Position numbers and translations under genes: made by a program. A DNA stretch of 64,000 nt from Bdellovibrionales bacterium (lineage in GTDB: Bacteria; Bdellovibrionota; UBA1018): positions 124,001 to 188,000 of the forward strand of contig JAEUWC010000002.1 of the NCBI GenBank assembly GCA_016786465.1, in the 5' to 3' direction. Shown piece after piece: positions 51,082-59,185 of the stretch. Every line of letters begins with the position of its first letter. Position 1 is the first letter of the stretch. The notes under the pieces were generated by a model that saw only the letters and a list, made by a program, of their open reading frames with translations, was not told the DNA's origin and did not search any database.

Positions 51082-52160
51082 CGCGGGCGGCCCCGATTTT
51101 CGCAGCTTTGTTTTTGGCTTTTTTTGCGGGGGCGCAGCCTTCGGCCTGGGGAAGCGAACTTTTGGAAGCGTATCGAAGCACTCGTCACATGGCGATGGGT
51201 GGAACTTCGATTGCGTTTCCTGAAGATGAAGCGTCATTGTTTATGAATCCTGCTGGCTTGGCCGGGAACACCCAGACCCGATTTCACCCAGTCCTTTTGG
51301 ATCTTTCGCTTTCGCAAGATGCGATCAAATCCTATGGCCCGGTGATGGATGCCATGAACAATCCATCCGGAAATTCTTTAAACGTTCTGATGGGCAAGGA
51401 CATCGCCGTTCGTGCATCGCTCGCACCAACGCTGATTTCAAATAATTTTGGCTTTGCCGTGATCGAGGATCGGCAGTTCGCCCTTTTGGCCGAAAACCAG
51501 GCTTTGCCGCAACTGGAATACGGTTACATGACCACGCGTGGGCTACAGACGGGGCTTGGGTTTCGATTGGGACGAAAGAAATCCAAGCGCGCGGAATTCC
51601 GAATGGGTCTGGCTGGAAAACTACTTTGGCGCCAGGGTTCGTATTCGATGCTTCCGACATCCCAGCTTTTGAATATTAGCCAACAGACTTTTGAAGATCG
51701 CTTGGGAAACTTTGCGATGGGTTACGGATTTGACCTAGGGACGCAAGTACTGATGCCGGTGGGGAAGGCGGTCACGCTTTCGACGGCTTGGGTGATCCAA
51801 GACATCGGTGACACCAGCTTTGGAAGTTTAGCGCAGCCGATGAAGATGAATTTGTCTTGGGGTGCTGGTGCACAGGTTCGCATGGGATCAGCAAGTCGTT
51901 TGACTTTGATGTACGAACTGCGGCAGCTGAATCGTGAAACGGATTGGCGCAATCGTTCCCACTTGGGGTTTGAATACGTACTTCCTGTTTTGACCATTTA
52001 CGGGGGCCTTAACCAAGCGCGATTAAGCTATGGTGCGGCCATTGACGTCTGGCTGGCCAGAATTACGGCGGCCTATTATACGGTTCAGACGGGCGCGCAG
52101 ACTTTTGTGGATCAGCAGACACGTTGGGCGATTCGCGCGGATGTGAAATTACCGCTTTGA
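51078..52160 (+). CDS. Outer-membrane barrel protein, PorV/UPF0164-like
   Basis: The start is GTG 51078, overlapping the stop of the upstream lipoprotein (GTGA), with GGGGTGG just before; the longer frame upstream is not needed. 360 residues with a signal peptide ending SAWGS. The stretch RSTRHMAMGGTSIAFPEDEASLFMNPAGLA is the signature of FadL/PorV/UPF0164-type barrels. Then come repeated amphipathic strands ending in WAIRADVKLPL. Most of this group move lipophilic molecules or act in secretion. The cytochrome gene converges with a 12-base overlap. Confidence 0.72.
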   Translation: MTRAAPIFAALFLAFFAGAQPSAWGSELLEAYRSTRHMAMGGTSIAFPEDEASLFMNPAGLAGNTQTRFHPVLLDLSLSQDAIKSYGPVMDAMNNPSGNSLNVLMGKDIAVRASLAPTLISNNFGFAVIEDRQFALLAENQALPQLEYGYMTTRGLQTGLGFRLGRKKSKRAEFRMGLAGKLLWRQGSYSMLPTSQLLNISQQTFEDRLGNFAMGYGFDLGTQVLMPVGKAVTLSTAWVIQDIGDTSFGSLAQPMKMNLSWGAGAQVRMGSASRLTLMYELRQLNRETDWRNRSHLGFEYVLPVLTIYGGLNQARLSYGAAIDVWLARITAAYYTVQTGAQTFVDQQTRWAIRADVKLPL

Positions 52161-53894
52161 TTCTGATTCGAACAAAAGCCGAATCATGATGATTCTTTCT
52201 TCATCACCCAGTTGGTGATCTGCAAATTCGGGCGGCATCTGATGACTTTCCAGTTTTTTGCGTGCCAGGCCATCGCGGTAACGGCTAATCGATAAAGGAT
52301 CGCTAAAGTTGATTCCCAATTCAAACCCGCCTTCTTGCGAATGGCATTGGGTGCAGCTTTTGAAACCCGATAGTGCTCGACTTTTTTCTTCCGCATTGAG
52401 GGGCTGATCCAGGATCTTGTCGGCAATTTCCTGAACTTGGTCTTGAAGATTCTGGATCTGATCAAGAAGGTTTTCAGCGCCCTTCGCTTTGGCGTGTGAA
52501 ACAGATTCGCAGGGGATATCCTTTCCTTCTTGGATTTGCTTTAGACTTGAATACCAAATGTCTTCTTGCGACTGCCCACGTCGGCGAAGCAGGGCATCCA
52601 ACTTTCCTGAATCCGTCCAGGCTTTCAGTGTTGCTTCGTCTTTGACCTGTGCCAATAGTTCTCTGATTCTTTTCGAGTCAGGGCCGCAAGCGCTGGGCAT
52701 GACGTTTGAAGTCAGAAGTTCCCAGCCATCGGCAATAGTCAAAGGGTAAACCTTGGGTCTTGGCGTTTTGGGATCTGCCTTAGCCAGCCATTTCGGATCA
52801 GCGCTCAGGATTGAAGGAACTTCCAACGATTCGGGCCGACCTCGTGCCAGTTCTTCGTCAAATAGAAGTCCTTCAACGGTTCGAACTTTTGCGATGGTTC
52901 TTTGGTTCAGGCGTTCTTCCGCCGACGCCTGGGATTCACCTTGCTGAATCGAAAAAAAGGAATCTGGAAGAAAATTCTTTTCCGGGTTTAGCGAACCTTC
53001 AGGAAACTGGGAGACTTCAACTTTTCCGGTTCTTGGGTCGCGATCCAAGATCGCCGAGCTTGGGTAGGAATACCCTTGCGCGGGCCACTGCGACTTTGCT
53101 TTTTGGTAAAAGTCTGAAAACCCCGTTAGCGAAGCGACGAATCTTCCACCAGGGCGATGACGTTCGGCAACACCATAAATGGGATTACCAGTCGCGCCGT
53201 CATAGGCAACTAATGTGGTGCTGCCAGCGTTTCTTAGGCCAAGTAACTGCGCTAATAAAAGGGTACGCTCGCAACCGACGTCGTTTGGGTCCATGCAAAA
53301 GGATTTACAGATTTCGGCTTTTTGCATGCCACGCGCGGAATCGCGGACTTCCCCGTCAAAATCAGCTGATTCTGACGAAAAAAAATTCTTTGAATCCAGG
53401 TCAAGCCCTTCGCCTTCAGCTGGTTCACGCCAGGGACCCCGTGAAAAAATGGGACCGCCGTGTTGGTGGCATACGGTGCAAGTTTCCCGAGGGGGTTCAT
53501 GGATTTTTGGGGATAGGCTCGAGGGTTGAGTCACCACAAAGAAACGGTAAAATTTTTCTTCATTGTCCCACTGAATGACTTCCAAGCCGTCAGTCTTGTG
53601 GACGTATCCCATGTAGCTTGCGGGCGAGTATTCATCGAACTGCGATCGACTCAGGTATCGGGGTGACGCGATGCTGGCATTTGATTTTTGAAGCGATCGT
53701 CCGCGAGGGACTTTAAGAATGGAGATGGATTCGTGCGGTCGTGTGCCTTCTGAATAGTTGCGACTGATGAATTTTCTGATTTTTTGCTCGATCGTTTTTT
53801 CTTTCGAAAAAGGGGACAGATCAAGACCGGGGGCCTGAGCCCAAGAAACCGAAATCCCAAGCAAGATCAGTAGCGAAGACAGACGGTGCATCAT
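52149..53894 (-). CDS. Exported dihaem cytochrome c-type protein
   Basis: I start at ATG 53894, the first of two adjacent methionines before a signal peptide (HRLSSLLILLGISVSWAQ). About 581 residues. Two c-type haem sites are visible: CTVCHQHGG (Cys139, Cys142, His143) and CTQCHSQEGG (about 514-518), and a late Met in HQMPPEF could be the distal ligand. The 370 residues between them are unrecognised but include a Cys-rich stretch (ICKSFCMDPNDVGC). It may be an electron carrier or peroxidase-like redox protein in the periplasm. The gene is divergent from the sulfur operon. Confidence 0.75.
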   Translation of the reverse strand: MMHRLSSLLILLGISVSWAQAPGLDLSPFSKEKTIEQKIRKFISRNYSEGTRPHESISILKVPRGRSLQKSNASIASPRYLSRSQFDEYSPASYMGYVHKTDGLEVIQWDNEEKFYRFFVVTQPSSLSPKIHEPPRETCTVCHQHGGPIFSRGPWREPAEGEGLDLDSKNFFSSESADFDGEVRDSARGMQKAEICKSFCMDPNDVGCERTLLLAQLLGLRNAGSTTLVAYDGATGNPIYGVAERHRPGGRFVASLTGFSDFYQKAKSQWPAQGYSYPSSAILDRDPRTGKVEVSQFPEGSLNPEKNFLPDSFFSIQQGESQASAEERLNQRTIAKVRTVEGLLFDEELARGRPESLEVPSILSADPKWLAKADPKTPRPKVYPLTIADGWELLTSNVMPSACGPDSKRIRELLAQVKDEATLKAWTDSGKLDALLRRRGQSQEDIWYSSLKQIQEGKDIPCESVSHAKAKGAENLLDQIQNLQDQVQEIADKILDQPLNAEEKSRALSGFKSCTQCHSQEGGFELGINFSDPLSISRYRDGLARKKLESHQMPPEFADHQLGDEERIIMIRLLFESESKR

Positions 53895-53933
53895 CGACTG
53901 ATCGGCTGTTTTAACCCGGCCCTTAAATATTAC

Positions 53934-53962
53934 TTGCACATAATATTATGTTCATGTAATAT
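53934..53962 (+). promoter_or_regulatory. Promoter and palindromic operator of the persulfide operon
   Basis: TTGCAC (53934-53939) and TAATAT (53957-53962) are 17 bases apart and make a plausible sigma-70 promoter. Between them sits ACATAATATTATGT (53938-53951), a perfect 14-base palindrome that extends to TG-n-14-n-CA (53935-53954). A repressor there would block polymerase, as ArsR-type sulfur sensors do. Transcription would begin near 53969, at the second ATG of the ArsR gene, so the message might be leaderless. Confidence 0.6.
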
Positions 53963-54274
53963 ATGTTTATGTTGAATCAGTCCTTATCGCAGGCTCTTTT
54001 GGATCGATGTAACGAAGTCAGTGGTGTTTTTGGATCATTGGCGCATCCGGTGCGCTTGAAAATCCTTTGTCAACTTTTGGACGGGGACCGGGGCGTGAAT
54101 GAATTGACGGAATTTTGCGGGATTTCGCAATCGGCGATGTCTCAGTTTTTGAATCGAATGAAAGCCGAAAAAGTCGTGGAATCCCGGAAACAGGGAACAC
54201 GGGTCTTTTATCGGATCGCCGACGCCAAGCTGGTTTCTTTGTTGCGTTCGGTAAAGAAAATCTACTGTGACTAA
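53963..54274 (+). CDS. ArsR-family repressor, persulfide-sensing type (SqrR/BigR-like)
   Basis: This 103-residue winged-helix repressor has an ArsR DNA-binding core (LTEFCGISQSAMSQFLNRMKAEKVVESRKQGTR). Cys36 (in LKILCQLLDG) and Cys102 (near the end) are 66 residues apart, the same spacing as the Cys41/Cys107 and Cys42/Cys108 pairs of SqrR and BigR, which form a tetrasulfide with reactive sulfur and let go of DNA. The genes behind it (rhodanese, persulfide dioxygenase, rhodanese) and the palindrome in the promoter fit that role. ATG at 53963 or 53969 could start translation. Cys16 and Cys52 are extra. Confidence 0.85.
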   Translation: MFMLNQSLSQALLDRCNEVSGVFGSLAHPVRLKILCQLLDGDRGVNELTEFCGISQSAMSQFLNRMKAEKVVESRKQGTRVFYRIADAKLVSLLRSVKKIYCD

Positions 54275-54299
54275 GGTCTGAGGAAGGAACGGAATACGT

Positions 54300-54653
54300 A
54301 TGGATGCATTGGATTTACAGCGCTACGCTTTGCCCGCTGCAATCGTGTTTTTCTTGGTTTGGCGAAGTTTTCGAAACAGAAAGGTAAAAAAGCAAATGCC
54401 ATCTTTAATTGAAGCAGGTGCAATCATTGTCGATGTCAGAACGCCGGGCGAATATGCTCAAGGATCTGCGGCCGGAAGCATCAACATTCCGTTGGATGAT
54501 CTTGAAAAACGCGTTTCAGGTTTGGATCGAGCAAAAACGGTGATCGTTTGCTGTGCGTCCGGTGCCAGAAGCGCGATGGCGGCCACGATTTTAAAAAGCA
54601 AAGGCTTTCAAAAGGTCGTCAATGCCGGTCCTTGGCAAAACGCCTGCGTCTAA
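54300..54653 (+). CDS. Membrane-anchored rhodanese-like sulfurtransferase
   Basis: 117 residues with one N-terminal membrane segment (about 10-22; YALPAAIVFFLVW). The single rhodanese domain is at about 34-115: IIVDVRTPGEYAQGSAAGSINIPL and the active loop CASGARS with Cys85. It takes sulfane sulfur from thiosulfate or persulfides and passes it to a thiol. It stands between the sulfur-sensing repressor and the persulfide dioxygenase, so glutathione or protein persulfide is the likely relay. An adjacent Cys84 is unusual. Orientation across the membrane is not certain. Confidence 0.88.
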   Translation: MDALDLQRYALPAAIVFFLVWRSFRNRKVKKQMPSLIEAGAIIVDVRTPGEYAQGSAAGSINIPLDDLEKRVSGLDRAKTVIVCCASGARSAMAATILKSKGFQKVVNAGPWQNACV

Positions 54654-54669
54654 TTTTTAGGAGGTTCAA

Positions 54670-55401
54670 ATGAGCTCAACACATGTGAAGTCACTTGAAG
54701 AAATTTCGTATGGAAAGTGGGCTTTGCCCAAAGACTTTCAGGTTCAGGTGATCGTCAACGACGACAATCTGACCTATCTGGCCTATCACCCGGAAAGTCG
54801 GCAAGCGATCGTGGTCGATCCGATGCAAGACGATTGGGAAGTCTTGGTTCGTGAAACCGATCGCCTTCAGGGTTACACCTTCTTGGCGGTGCTTGACACC
54901 CACACTCATGCCGATCACATCAGTTGTGCCGCGAAACTGGCCAAGAAACTAAATTGTCCGCTGGTGATGCATGCAAACGCGGTTTCTCCGAAAGTCGACC
55001 TTCGAGTATCGAATGAAACCCATATTCCGACCGCGGCGGGGCCCCTGCGCTTGGTGCCAACCCCTGGGCACACGCGCGACAGTCTATTCATTCAGTGGGG
55101 CCCTTTTGGTTTTACGGGCGACACGATCCTTCACGGCGATACGGGAAGGGACGATCTACCCACGGGAAATCCGGCCCAGCACTTTGAAAGTCTTCTGAAG
55201 ATCAAAGAATTGATGACGATGAATTCGATCTTGTTGCCAGGTCACGACGCCGAAGGCGGCCGTGCAAGCGTTTGGTCTCAGCAGTTGGAACTGAATTCTT
55301 CATTGAAGCAGTCCCGTGAAGAATTTATTCGCGACGCCGGCGCCTATGTCGGTCCTTCACCCAAACTTTTGAAAGAATCACTTTTCTATAATTTCCAATG
55401 A
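54670..55401 (+). CDS. Persulfide dioxygenase (ETHE1-like, MBL fold)
   Basis: This 243-residue metallo-beta-lactamase-fold enzyme should oxidise glutathione persulfide to sulfite and glutathione with O2. The metal-binding set is THTHADH (His78, His80, Asp82, His83), His134 in PTPGHTRDS, Asp151 in FTGDTILHGDTGRDD, and His in LLPGHDAEGG. These agree with the mono-iron ETHE1/Blh group rather than glyoxalase II. GGAGG lies six to seven bases before the ATG. Flanking rhodaneses supply or use its substrate. Its stop overlaps the next ATG by four bases. Confidence 0.88.
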   Translation: MSSTHVKSLEEISYGKWALPKDFQVQVIVNDDNLTYLAYHPESRQAIVVDPMQDDWEVLVRETDRLQGYTFLAVLDTHTHADHISCAAKLAKKLNCPLVMHANAVSPKVDLRVSNETHIPTAAGPLRLVPTPGHTRDSLFIQWGPFGFTGDTILHGDTGRDDLPTGNPAQHFESLLKIKELMTMNSILLPGHDAEGGRASVWSQQLELNSSLKQSREEFIRDAGAYVGPSPKLLKESLFYNFQ

Positions 55402-55772
55402 AGAAATCACTAAGACGAAACTGGCCGTATCTTTTTCCGCTTTTGGTTCTGTCCTGGGTCATCGCCAACGGACCGCTAGCCACGTGGTCCGTTGAAACGA
55501 TTCCGACTGACGAAGCTTGGGCTTTTGCCAAAAGCGATCAAGCCGTCTTTGTGGATGTCCGCGAACCCGATGAAACCCAAAGCGGGTATCTGCCGGGTGC
55601 GATTCTGATGCCCCTGTCTCGTTTCGAAGAAAATCTGGATCGACTTCCTAAGGACAAGCTCTTGCTGACGTACTGTCGATCTGGTGCGCGTGCAAAGAAG
55701 GCTTCGGCAATGCTCCTTAAGGCAGGATTCAAGACCAAGGCAGCAGGCGGGTATGCTCAGCTGAAACATTGA
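55398..55772 (+). CDS. Membrane-anchored rhodanese-like sulfurtransferase, second copy
   Basis: 124 residues. A membrane segment or uncleaved signal (about 11-27; YLFPLLVLSWVIANGPL) is followed by a rhodanese domain with VFVDVREPDETQSGYLPGAI and the active loop CRSGARA (Cys93). It likely works with the persulfide dioxygenase on sulfane sulfur at the membrane. It is translationally coupled to the dioxygenase gene (ATGA). The two rhodaneses differ in loop sequence (CASGARS against CRSGARA), suggesting different donors. Confidence 0.87.
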   Translation: MKKSLRRNWPYLFPLLVLSWVIANGPLATWSVETIPTDEAWAFAKSDQAVFVDVREPDETQSGYLPGAILMPLSRFEENLDRLPKDKLLLTYCRSGARAKKASAMLLKAGFKTKAAGGYAQLKH

Positions 55773-55882
55773 CTCGTAAAGTCATTCTTTTTGGCAGACT
55801 CTTTTTCCGGAATCCCGCTAATGGTTTGACACTGCTTTAGAAAACCGTCTACCCTTTGACGTAGGGGGGTCATCGGACGACC

Positions 55883-57205
55883 ATGCGCAAAGCCTTCATC
55901 CTCGATACCAACGTACTTCTTTTCGATCCCAACGCAGTTCTAAAATTCGGCAACAACGATGTCGTGATTCCAATCGTCGTGATCGAAGAAATCGATCGCT
56001 TCAAGCGGGAAATGAGCGAAAACGGGCGACATGCTCGTCACTTTTCTCGTTTGATCGACGACATGAGAAAGACCGGCGAACTTTCTCGCGGAGTGAAGCT
56101 TCCTAGCGGAGGGTTACTGACCGTCGAACTGGGCGGAAACGCGACGCTGCCATTGGAACTTCCGATGGACAAGGCCGACAACCGAATCCTTGCGCTGGCG
56201 ATGGCTTTGAAAAAAGAGCAGCCTAAGCGCCCAACCGTTTTCGTCACTAAAGACGTCAACCTTCGAATCAAAGCCGACGCACTTGGAATTTTGGCTGAAG
56301 ATTACGAACCGTCCAACGTCGAACCCGATCAGCTTTACACCGGAATTCTGACCCTGAACGTTGACCCGCACATGGTCGACGATTTTTACCAGCAGAAGCG
56401 ATTGGTTCTGAAAGACGGCCCTCAGAATTTAAAGCCCAATCAGTACTTGATTCTGAAGGATTCAGCGAATCCCAATCACACGGCGATGGGTCGCTATTCC
56501 AAAGAATTGGATTGTGTCGTTCCGGTTTACAAGCCGGCTGAGGGTCTATGGGGAATTTTCCCAAAGAACGCAGAACAATCGTTTGCCATCGATGCGTTGA
56601 TGAACGACGACATCAAGCTAGTCAGCTTGGTGGGTAAAGCCGGTACCGGTAAAACGCTTTTGGCCATTGCTGCCGGACTTGCCAAGACGGTCGACGAAGG
56701 CGTCTATCAACGTTTGCTGGTTTCGCGTCCAGTTTTCCCGCTGGGTAAGGACATCGGATTCTTGCCAGGCGATATCGAAGAAAAACTGAATCCTTGGATG
56801 CAGCCGATTTACGACAACATCGACTTCCTATTCGGAGCCACCGGCGCCAAAGGCCGCCGCGGAGTCGGCAAAGGCGGACAGGAATTGATGAACCAGGGCT
56901 TGCTTCAAATTGAACCGCTGACTTACATCCGCGGTCGTTCGATTCCGCAGCAGTACTTGATTGTCGATGAATCGCAGAACTTAACGCCTCATGAAATCAA
57001 GACGATCATCACTCGTGCCGGCGACGACACGAAAATCGTCCTGACCGGGGATAGCTTCCAGATCGATAACCCTTACGTCGATGCCGCCAACAACGGCTTG
57101 GTGTACTGCGTGGAACGGTTCAAAGACGAATCGATTTCTGCGCACATCACCCTGACCAAGGGCGAACGCTCGAAGCTTTCGGAATTGGCGTCGAACCTGC
57201 TTTAA
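55883..57205 (+). CDS. PIN-PhoH family ATPase (PhoH2-like)
   Basis: This 440-residue protein joins an N-terminal PIN RNase domain (FILDTNVLLFDP, acidic Asp8; then VIEEIDRFK and DNRILALAMAL) to a C-terminal PhoH AAA-like domain with Walker A GKAGTGKT (about 253) and Walker B IVDESQNLTPHEIKT. Such PhoH2 proteins unwind and cut RNA. It is usually stress-linked. No antitoxin gene is next to it. TTGACA at 55826-55831 is a perfect -35 hexamer but the matching -10 is poor. It has no obvious ties to the sulfur operon in front. Confidence 0.88.
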   Translation: MRKAFILDTNVLLFDPNAVLKFGNNDVVIPIVVIEEIDRFKREMSENGRHARHFSRLIDDMRKTGELSRGVKLPSGGLLTVELGGNATLPLELPMDKADNRILALAMALKKEQPKRPTVFVTKDVNLRIKADALGILAEDYEPSNVEPDQLYTGILTLNVDPHMVDDFYQQKRLVLKDGPQNLKPNQYLILKDSANPNHTAMGRYSKELDCVVPVYKPAEGLWGIFPKNAEQSFAIDALMNDDIKLVSLVGKAGTGKTLLAIAAGLAKTVDEGVYQRLLVSRPVFPLGKDIGFLPGDIEEKLNPWMQPIYDNIDFLFGATGAKGRRGVGKGGQELMNQGLLQIEPLTYIRGRSIPQQYLIVDESQNLTPHEIKTIITRAGDDTKIVLTGDSFQIDNPYVDAANNGLVYCVERFKDESISAHITLTKGERSKLSELASNLL

Positions 57206-57208
57206 ACG

Positions 57209-57520
57209 TTACGGGCGGGCCTTCTTGACTTCGGCCAGTTCCATTTCCAGGTGTCGGCGATACGAGCGGGTCAGGATGCGCAGTTCCTGGGTTTCGGCGT
57301 GTTCTTCCAGTTGCTTAAAAAGGTAGTGGCCGCGGATCATCATTTCGACGCTCATCTTGCCGGATGCTGCGTTGGCCTTTTCTTCTTGGAAGCGAACCAT
57401 TTCTTCCAATAGTTGAAGTTTATCCATGCCTAGGATCCGGGCCTTGTAAGCCATTTCCTGGTCTTCGGCCGCCTTTAGAACTTTGAATTTCGATAGAGAT
57501 ACAATGTTGTCTGCGCTCAT
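57209..57520 (-). CDS. Small coiled-coil protein of unknown function
   Basis: The best start is ATG 57520 (MSADNIVSLSKFKVLKAAED), giving 103 residues; an ATG at 57532 is in frame. The protein is a nearly continuous helix (KLQLLEEMVRFQEEKANAASGK, then HYLFKQLEEHAETQELRIL), with no membrane segment. Many Met residues and Lys/Glu alternation suggest a coiled coil. The stop is three bases from the end of the convergent PhoH-type gene. No family recognised; no strong ribosome site. Confidence 0.55.
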   Translation of the reverse strand: MSADNIVSLSKFKVLKAAEDQEMAYKARILGMDKLQLLEEMVRFQEEKANAASGKMSVEMMIRGHYLFKQLEEHAETQELRILTRSYRRHLEMELAEVKKARP

Positions 57521-57701
57521 GGCGCTGGGCATAGAGCAATTCAGATGCCAGAACCGATCAGCGCAAAATGGCTCTGAAACACCCTTAAAACCCAGATGGT
57601 GACCCCAGATCTGCTCAGAACTGTTTAGGGTTTGGACAGGGTAGGGAAAAAGTTCAGAACGGCATTCCCTTCAGAAATGCTACTCTTCCCAAAGCAAAGC
57701 G

Positions 57702-59105
57702 ATGACGAAACGACTGATTCCGTGGCCATTCATTCTCGGAGTGATCCCTGCTGTTGTGGGGTTTTCGATCTTTTTTCCAGGTTTGATGTCCTGGGATTCG
57801 TTCATTTTATTAGGGCTAGGGCTGAACCGCGAAATCAATACCTGGCATCCACCGCTGGGCGGAATCCTTTTCCGATTATTCAGTCACCTGGGTCCGGTCC
57901 AACCCATATTTCTGGCGTTTCATTTTCTGATTTTAGGGATGGGCTTGGGCCTATTTTCCCAAGCCTTTTCCGGGCTTTGGGTCCGACAGTTGGGTGTCTT
58001 CCTTTTGCTCTTTTTTCCTCCGCTGCTTGGGTTTGCAGGTTCAATCCTAAAAGATCCGGGCCACGCCTTTGCGCTGATTCTGGTGTGGGGATCTTTATTG
58101 GTTTCGGCAAAGACGAAATTGAATCGCCGGCTTTTGGGCGTCTTTTTGTTTGGAAGTTTTTACGCGATGGAAATCCGCTATTTTGGTTTCGTTCCGCTTT
58201 TGCCTGCGATTTGGGTTTTCTCTAAGATTCATTTTCCAAGGTATACGGGCAGGGCTTTCATTCTGGGGCTTTTGGGACTTTTCGTGGCTGATTTCGGTGT
58301 TCAATGGGCGACCTCGCGTGAACCGCCCTTGATCCGACATATGGGGATCACTTTTGATTTAGCCGGAATGACCCGGGTTTCTGGCAAGTGGATCATTCCC
58401 GATAGTCTTCTGGATCCGGCGCAAAAGAAATTCGCCGATCAAAAGGGCTGGCTGATTGAAAAAAGTCCACGCCTTTTCGATTCGCTTTTTATCGAGCACA
58501 CCATCGGTCAGTTCTACCGTTGCGATCAGTTCATTTCGGAAGGAGTACTTCGTCCTTGTTTTGATTTTCGGCGCGGCGACGCCCTTCAGGCAGCGACCTG
58601 GCAGTATATGAAAGTCGTCCTTTCAAATCCCCTGGCCTACATGGGCCACCGCTTTTCTTACTTTCGAGCCCACCTGGGCCTGGACCCCCTAAATCGGCGA
58701 GTCTATCCGTTTGATGAAGCAAAGGAAGTCAGCCCGTATCGGCTGGATTACTCTAGAAATTCGCCGCTTTTATGGGTGCATCGCGGGCTGAAAGTTTTGA
58801 CGGAAAGTCCGCAGGCTGCATTTCTTTTTGTCTATTGGCCCTACCTATTGATGTCTGCGGTACTTCTGATCGTGGGGATGCGGCAAAACAATCTTTGGAC
58901 GACGTCGCTGGCAGCCAGTTCACTTTTGTGTCTAGCGGTTCTACTTTTCTTTTCGCATTCGCTGGCTTTTCGTTTGGGCTACTGGTCCATTTGGGCGTGT
59001 CTTCTTTCAATCCTTTGCGTCGGGCAAGGAAAGTGGCGGAATCTTGACGCTCGTGTTTCAGGTAACCTGGCAATGTCCGGCAAGCTGATGAAACCCAAGT
59101 CCTAG
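57702..59105 (+). CDS. Multi-spanning membrane protein, GT-C glycosyltransferase-like
   Basis: 467 residues with about 11 membrane segments. The first loop holds FPGLMSWDSFILLGLGLNREINTWHPPLGGILF, in which the acidic residue and the HPP stretch recall the catalytic loop of GT-C enzymes that use lipid-linked sugars. A large loop at about 215-345 and a further membrane block complete the shape. Substrate unknown; it might modify lipid A, glycans or a lipoprotein. The 169-base gap before it holds a short inverted repeat (GCATT/AATGC) and no clear promoter. Confidence 0.62.
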   Translation: MTKRLIPWPFILGVIPAVVGFSIFFPGLMSWDSFILLGLGLNREINTWHPPLGGILFRLFSHLGPVQPIFLAFHFLILGMGLGLFSQAFSGLWVRQLGVFLLLFFPPLLGFAGSILKDPGHAFALILVWGSLLVSAKTKLNRRLLGVFLFGSFYAMEIRYFGFVPLLPAIWVFSKIHFPRYTGRAFILGLLGLFVADFGVQWATSREPPLIRHMGITFDLAGMTRVSGKWIIPDSLLDPAQKKFADQKGWLIEKSPRLFDSLFIEHTIGQFYRCDQFISEGVLRPCFDFRRGDALQAATWQYMKVVLSNPLAYMGHRFSYFRAHLGLDPLNRRVYPFDEAKEVSPYRLDYSRNSPLLWVHRGLKVLTESPQAAFLFVYWPYLLMSAVLLIVGMRQNNLWTTSLAASSLLCLAVLLFFSHSLAFRLGYWSIWACLLSILCVGQGKWRNLDARVSGNLAMSGKLMKPKS

Positions 59106-59127
59106 ATCTTTCCTTAAGTTCCTTAAG

Positions 59128-59170
59128 CCTGTGTCCGATAGGCCACAGGAGAAGGTGCGAGAAGTGCACC
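59128..59170 (+). other. Two tandem hairpins in the leader of the cupredoxin-fold gene
   Basis: CCTGTG (59128-59133) pairs with CACAGG (59144-59149), and GGTGC (59154-59158) pairs with GCACC (59166-59170). Then AGAGGG precedes the ATG at 59186. They could protect or regulate the message; no known riboswitch class is recognised. Confidence 0.35.
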
Positions 59171-59185
59171 TAAAAGAGGGATCTT

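Noticed and set aside
52811-53578. A 255-residue open frame on the plus strand opposite the dihaem cytochrome gene
   Set aside because: The minus strand carries two CxxCH motifs and a signal peptide; the plus frame has neither a ribosome site nor a recognisable motif and is a shadow of codon bias.
55826-55854. Perfect TTGACA before the PIN-PhoH gene as a full promoter
   Set aside because: No acceptable -10 at 16-18 bases, so a promoter is not claimed.
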